In this document: positions 63,868 to 64,000 of the stretch, piece after piece
How positions within the stretch are numbered: the first letter of the stretch is position 1
Layout of the letters: each line of letters opens with the position of its first letter
Assembly (NCBI RefSeq): GCF_000614065.1
Contig: NZ_BAKG01000006.1
Span: 78,338-142,337, forward strand
DNA length: 64,000 nt
Direction of reading: 5' to 3'
Source of the DNA: Prevotella dentasini JCM 15908
GTDB lineage: Bacteria > Bacteroidota > Bacteroidia > Bacteroidales > Bacteroidaceae
Program-made: the position numbers and the translations under genes
The notes under the pieces: generated by a model
What the model was told of the DNA's origin: nothing
Database searches by the model: none
The model's input: only the letters and a program-made list of their open reading frames with translations

Positions 63868-64000
63868 AACTACGGGTAAGTGCAATGGATGAAATGATTC
63901 TGTTCTGTTTCTGTAGGGAGAATCCTTTATATTGACAAGACTATAATGTGAAAATCTTCCGAAGCCGCGATTTATATCGCATTATCGGGAGTAAAGAAAA

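Noticed and set aside
1..64000. tRNA, rRNA, insertion sequences or prophage genes
   Set aside because: I looked for cloverleaf-type T-loop sequences, conserved rRNA blocks, transposase motifs and phage structural proteins and found none that I could support.

Overview
The window looks like chromosome from a Bacteroidota bacterium, most likely a GC-rich member of Prevotellaceae. Supporting signs are promoters of the Bacteroidota type (TTTG, about 19 nt, TAnnTTTG) before many genes, starts without Shine-Dalgarno sequences, lineage-typical families (DUF2851, DUF5024-like, WbqC, CD0519/CD1768-type membrane protein, the long IspG with an inserted domain, a 509-residue signal peptidase I, a TPR-membrane-AraC regulator) and the gene order mnmG-apt-uvrC-dtd-mazG-deoC. 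I saw no rRNA, tRNA, CRISPR array, prophage or insertion sequence.

Layout: 1-2 kb, end of a GIN-domain beta-solenoid protein, then an ECF sigma factor, a membrane anti-sigma-like protein and a small exported protein. 2-6 kb, surface polysaccharide glycosyltransferases. 6-13 kb, pyridoxal kinase, a YidE/AspT-type transporter, an Omp28-like secreted protein and miaB. 13-18 kb, an envelope cluster (ABC exporter, LTA-synthase-like sulfatase-fold enzyme, LpxL-like acyltransferase). 18-25 kb on the minus strand, ispG, purE, a PAP2 phosphatase, rpoN, an unknown protein and a sirtuin. 25-28 kb, three tandem FKBP prolyl isomerases. 28-32 kb, an Lrp/AsnC regulator, an unusual C26-M19 peptidase fusion and an M28/glutaminyl cyclase-like lipoprotein. 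32-39 kb, HIT protein, greA, the AraC hybrid regulator, polA and a polyprenyl diphosphate synthase. 40-47 kb, the mnmG operon with two parS-like sites. 47-51 kb, the three-subunit fumarate reductase/succinate dehydrogenase. 51-64 kb, a YitT protein, a Zn/Cd-type P-ATPase, a GATE-fold membrane protein, dprA, a thioesterase, DUF2851, dapB, lepB and a WbqC protein.

Two things matter most to a reader. First, at least 18 genes are split by single-base deletions, all fitting loss of one base from a short run of identical bases. I count 21 such events and no insertions. This pattern points to sequencing or consensus error rather than gene decay, so I annotate whole genes across the breaks and give each break position. 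Second, the intergenic DNA carries at least three dispersed repeat families. The most striking is a family of seven mini-arrays of 16-bp imperfect palindromes (core like GAAAGTGCCRYTTTCG) set at a 22-bp period. I do not recognise it as a described element. A second family (CCTCC/GGAGG hairpin) has become part of the reading frame of the last gene.
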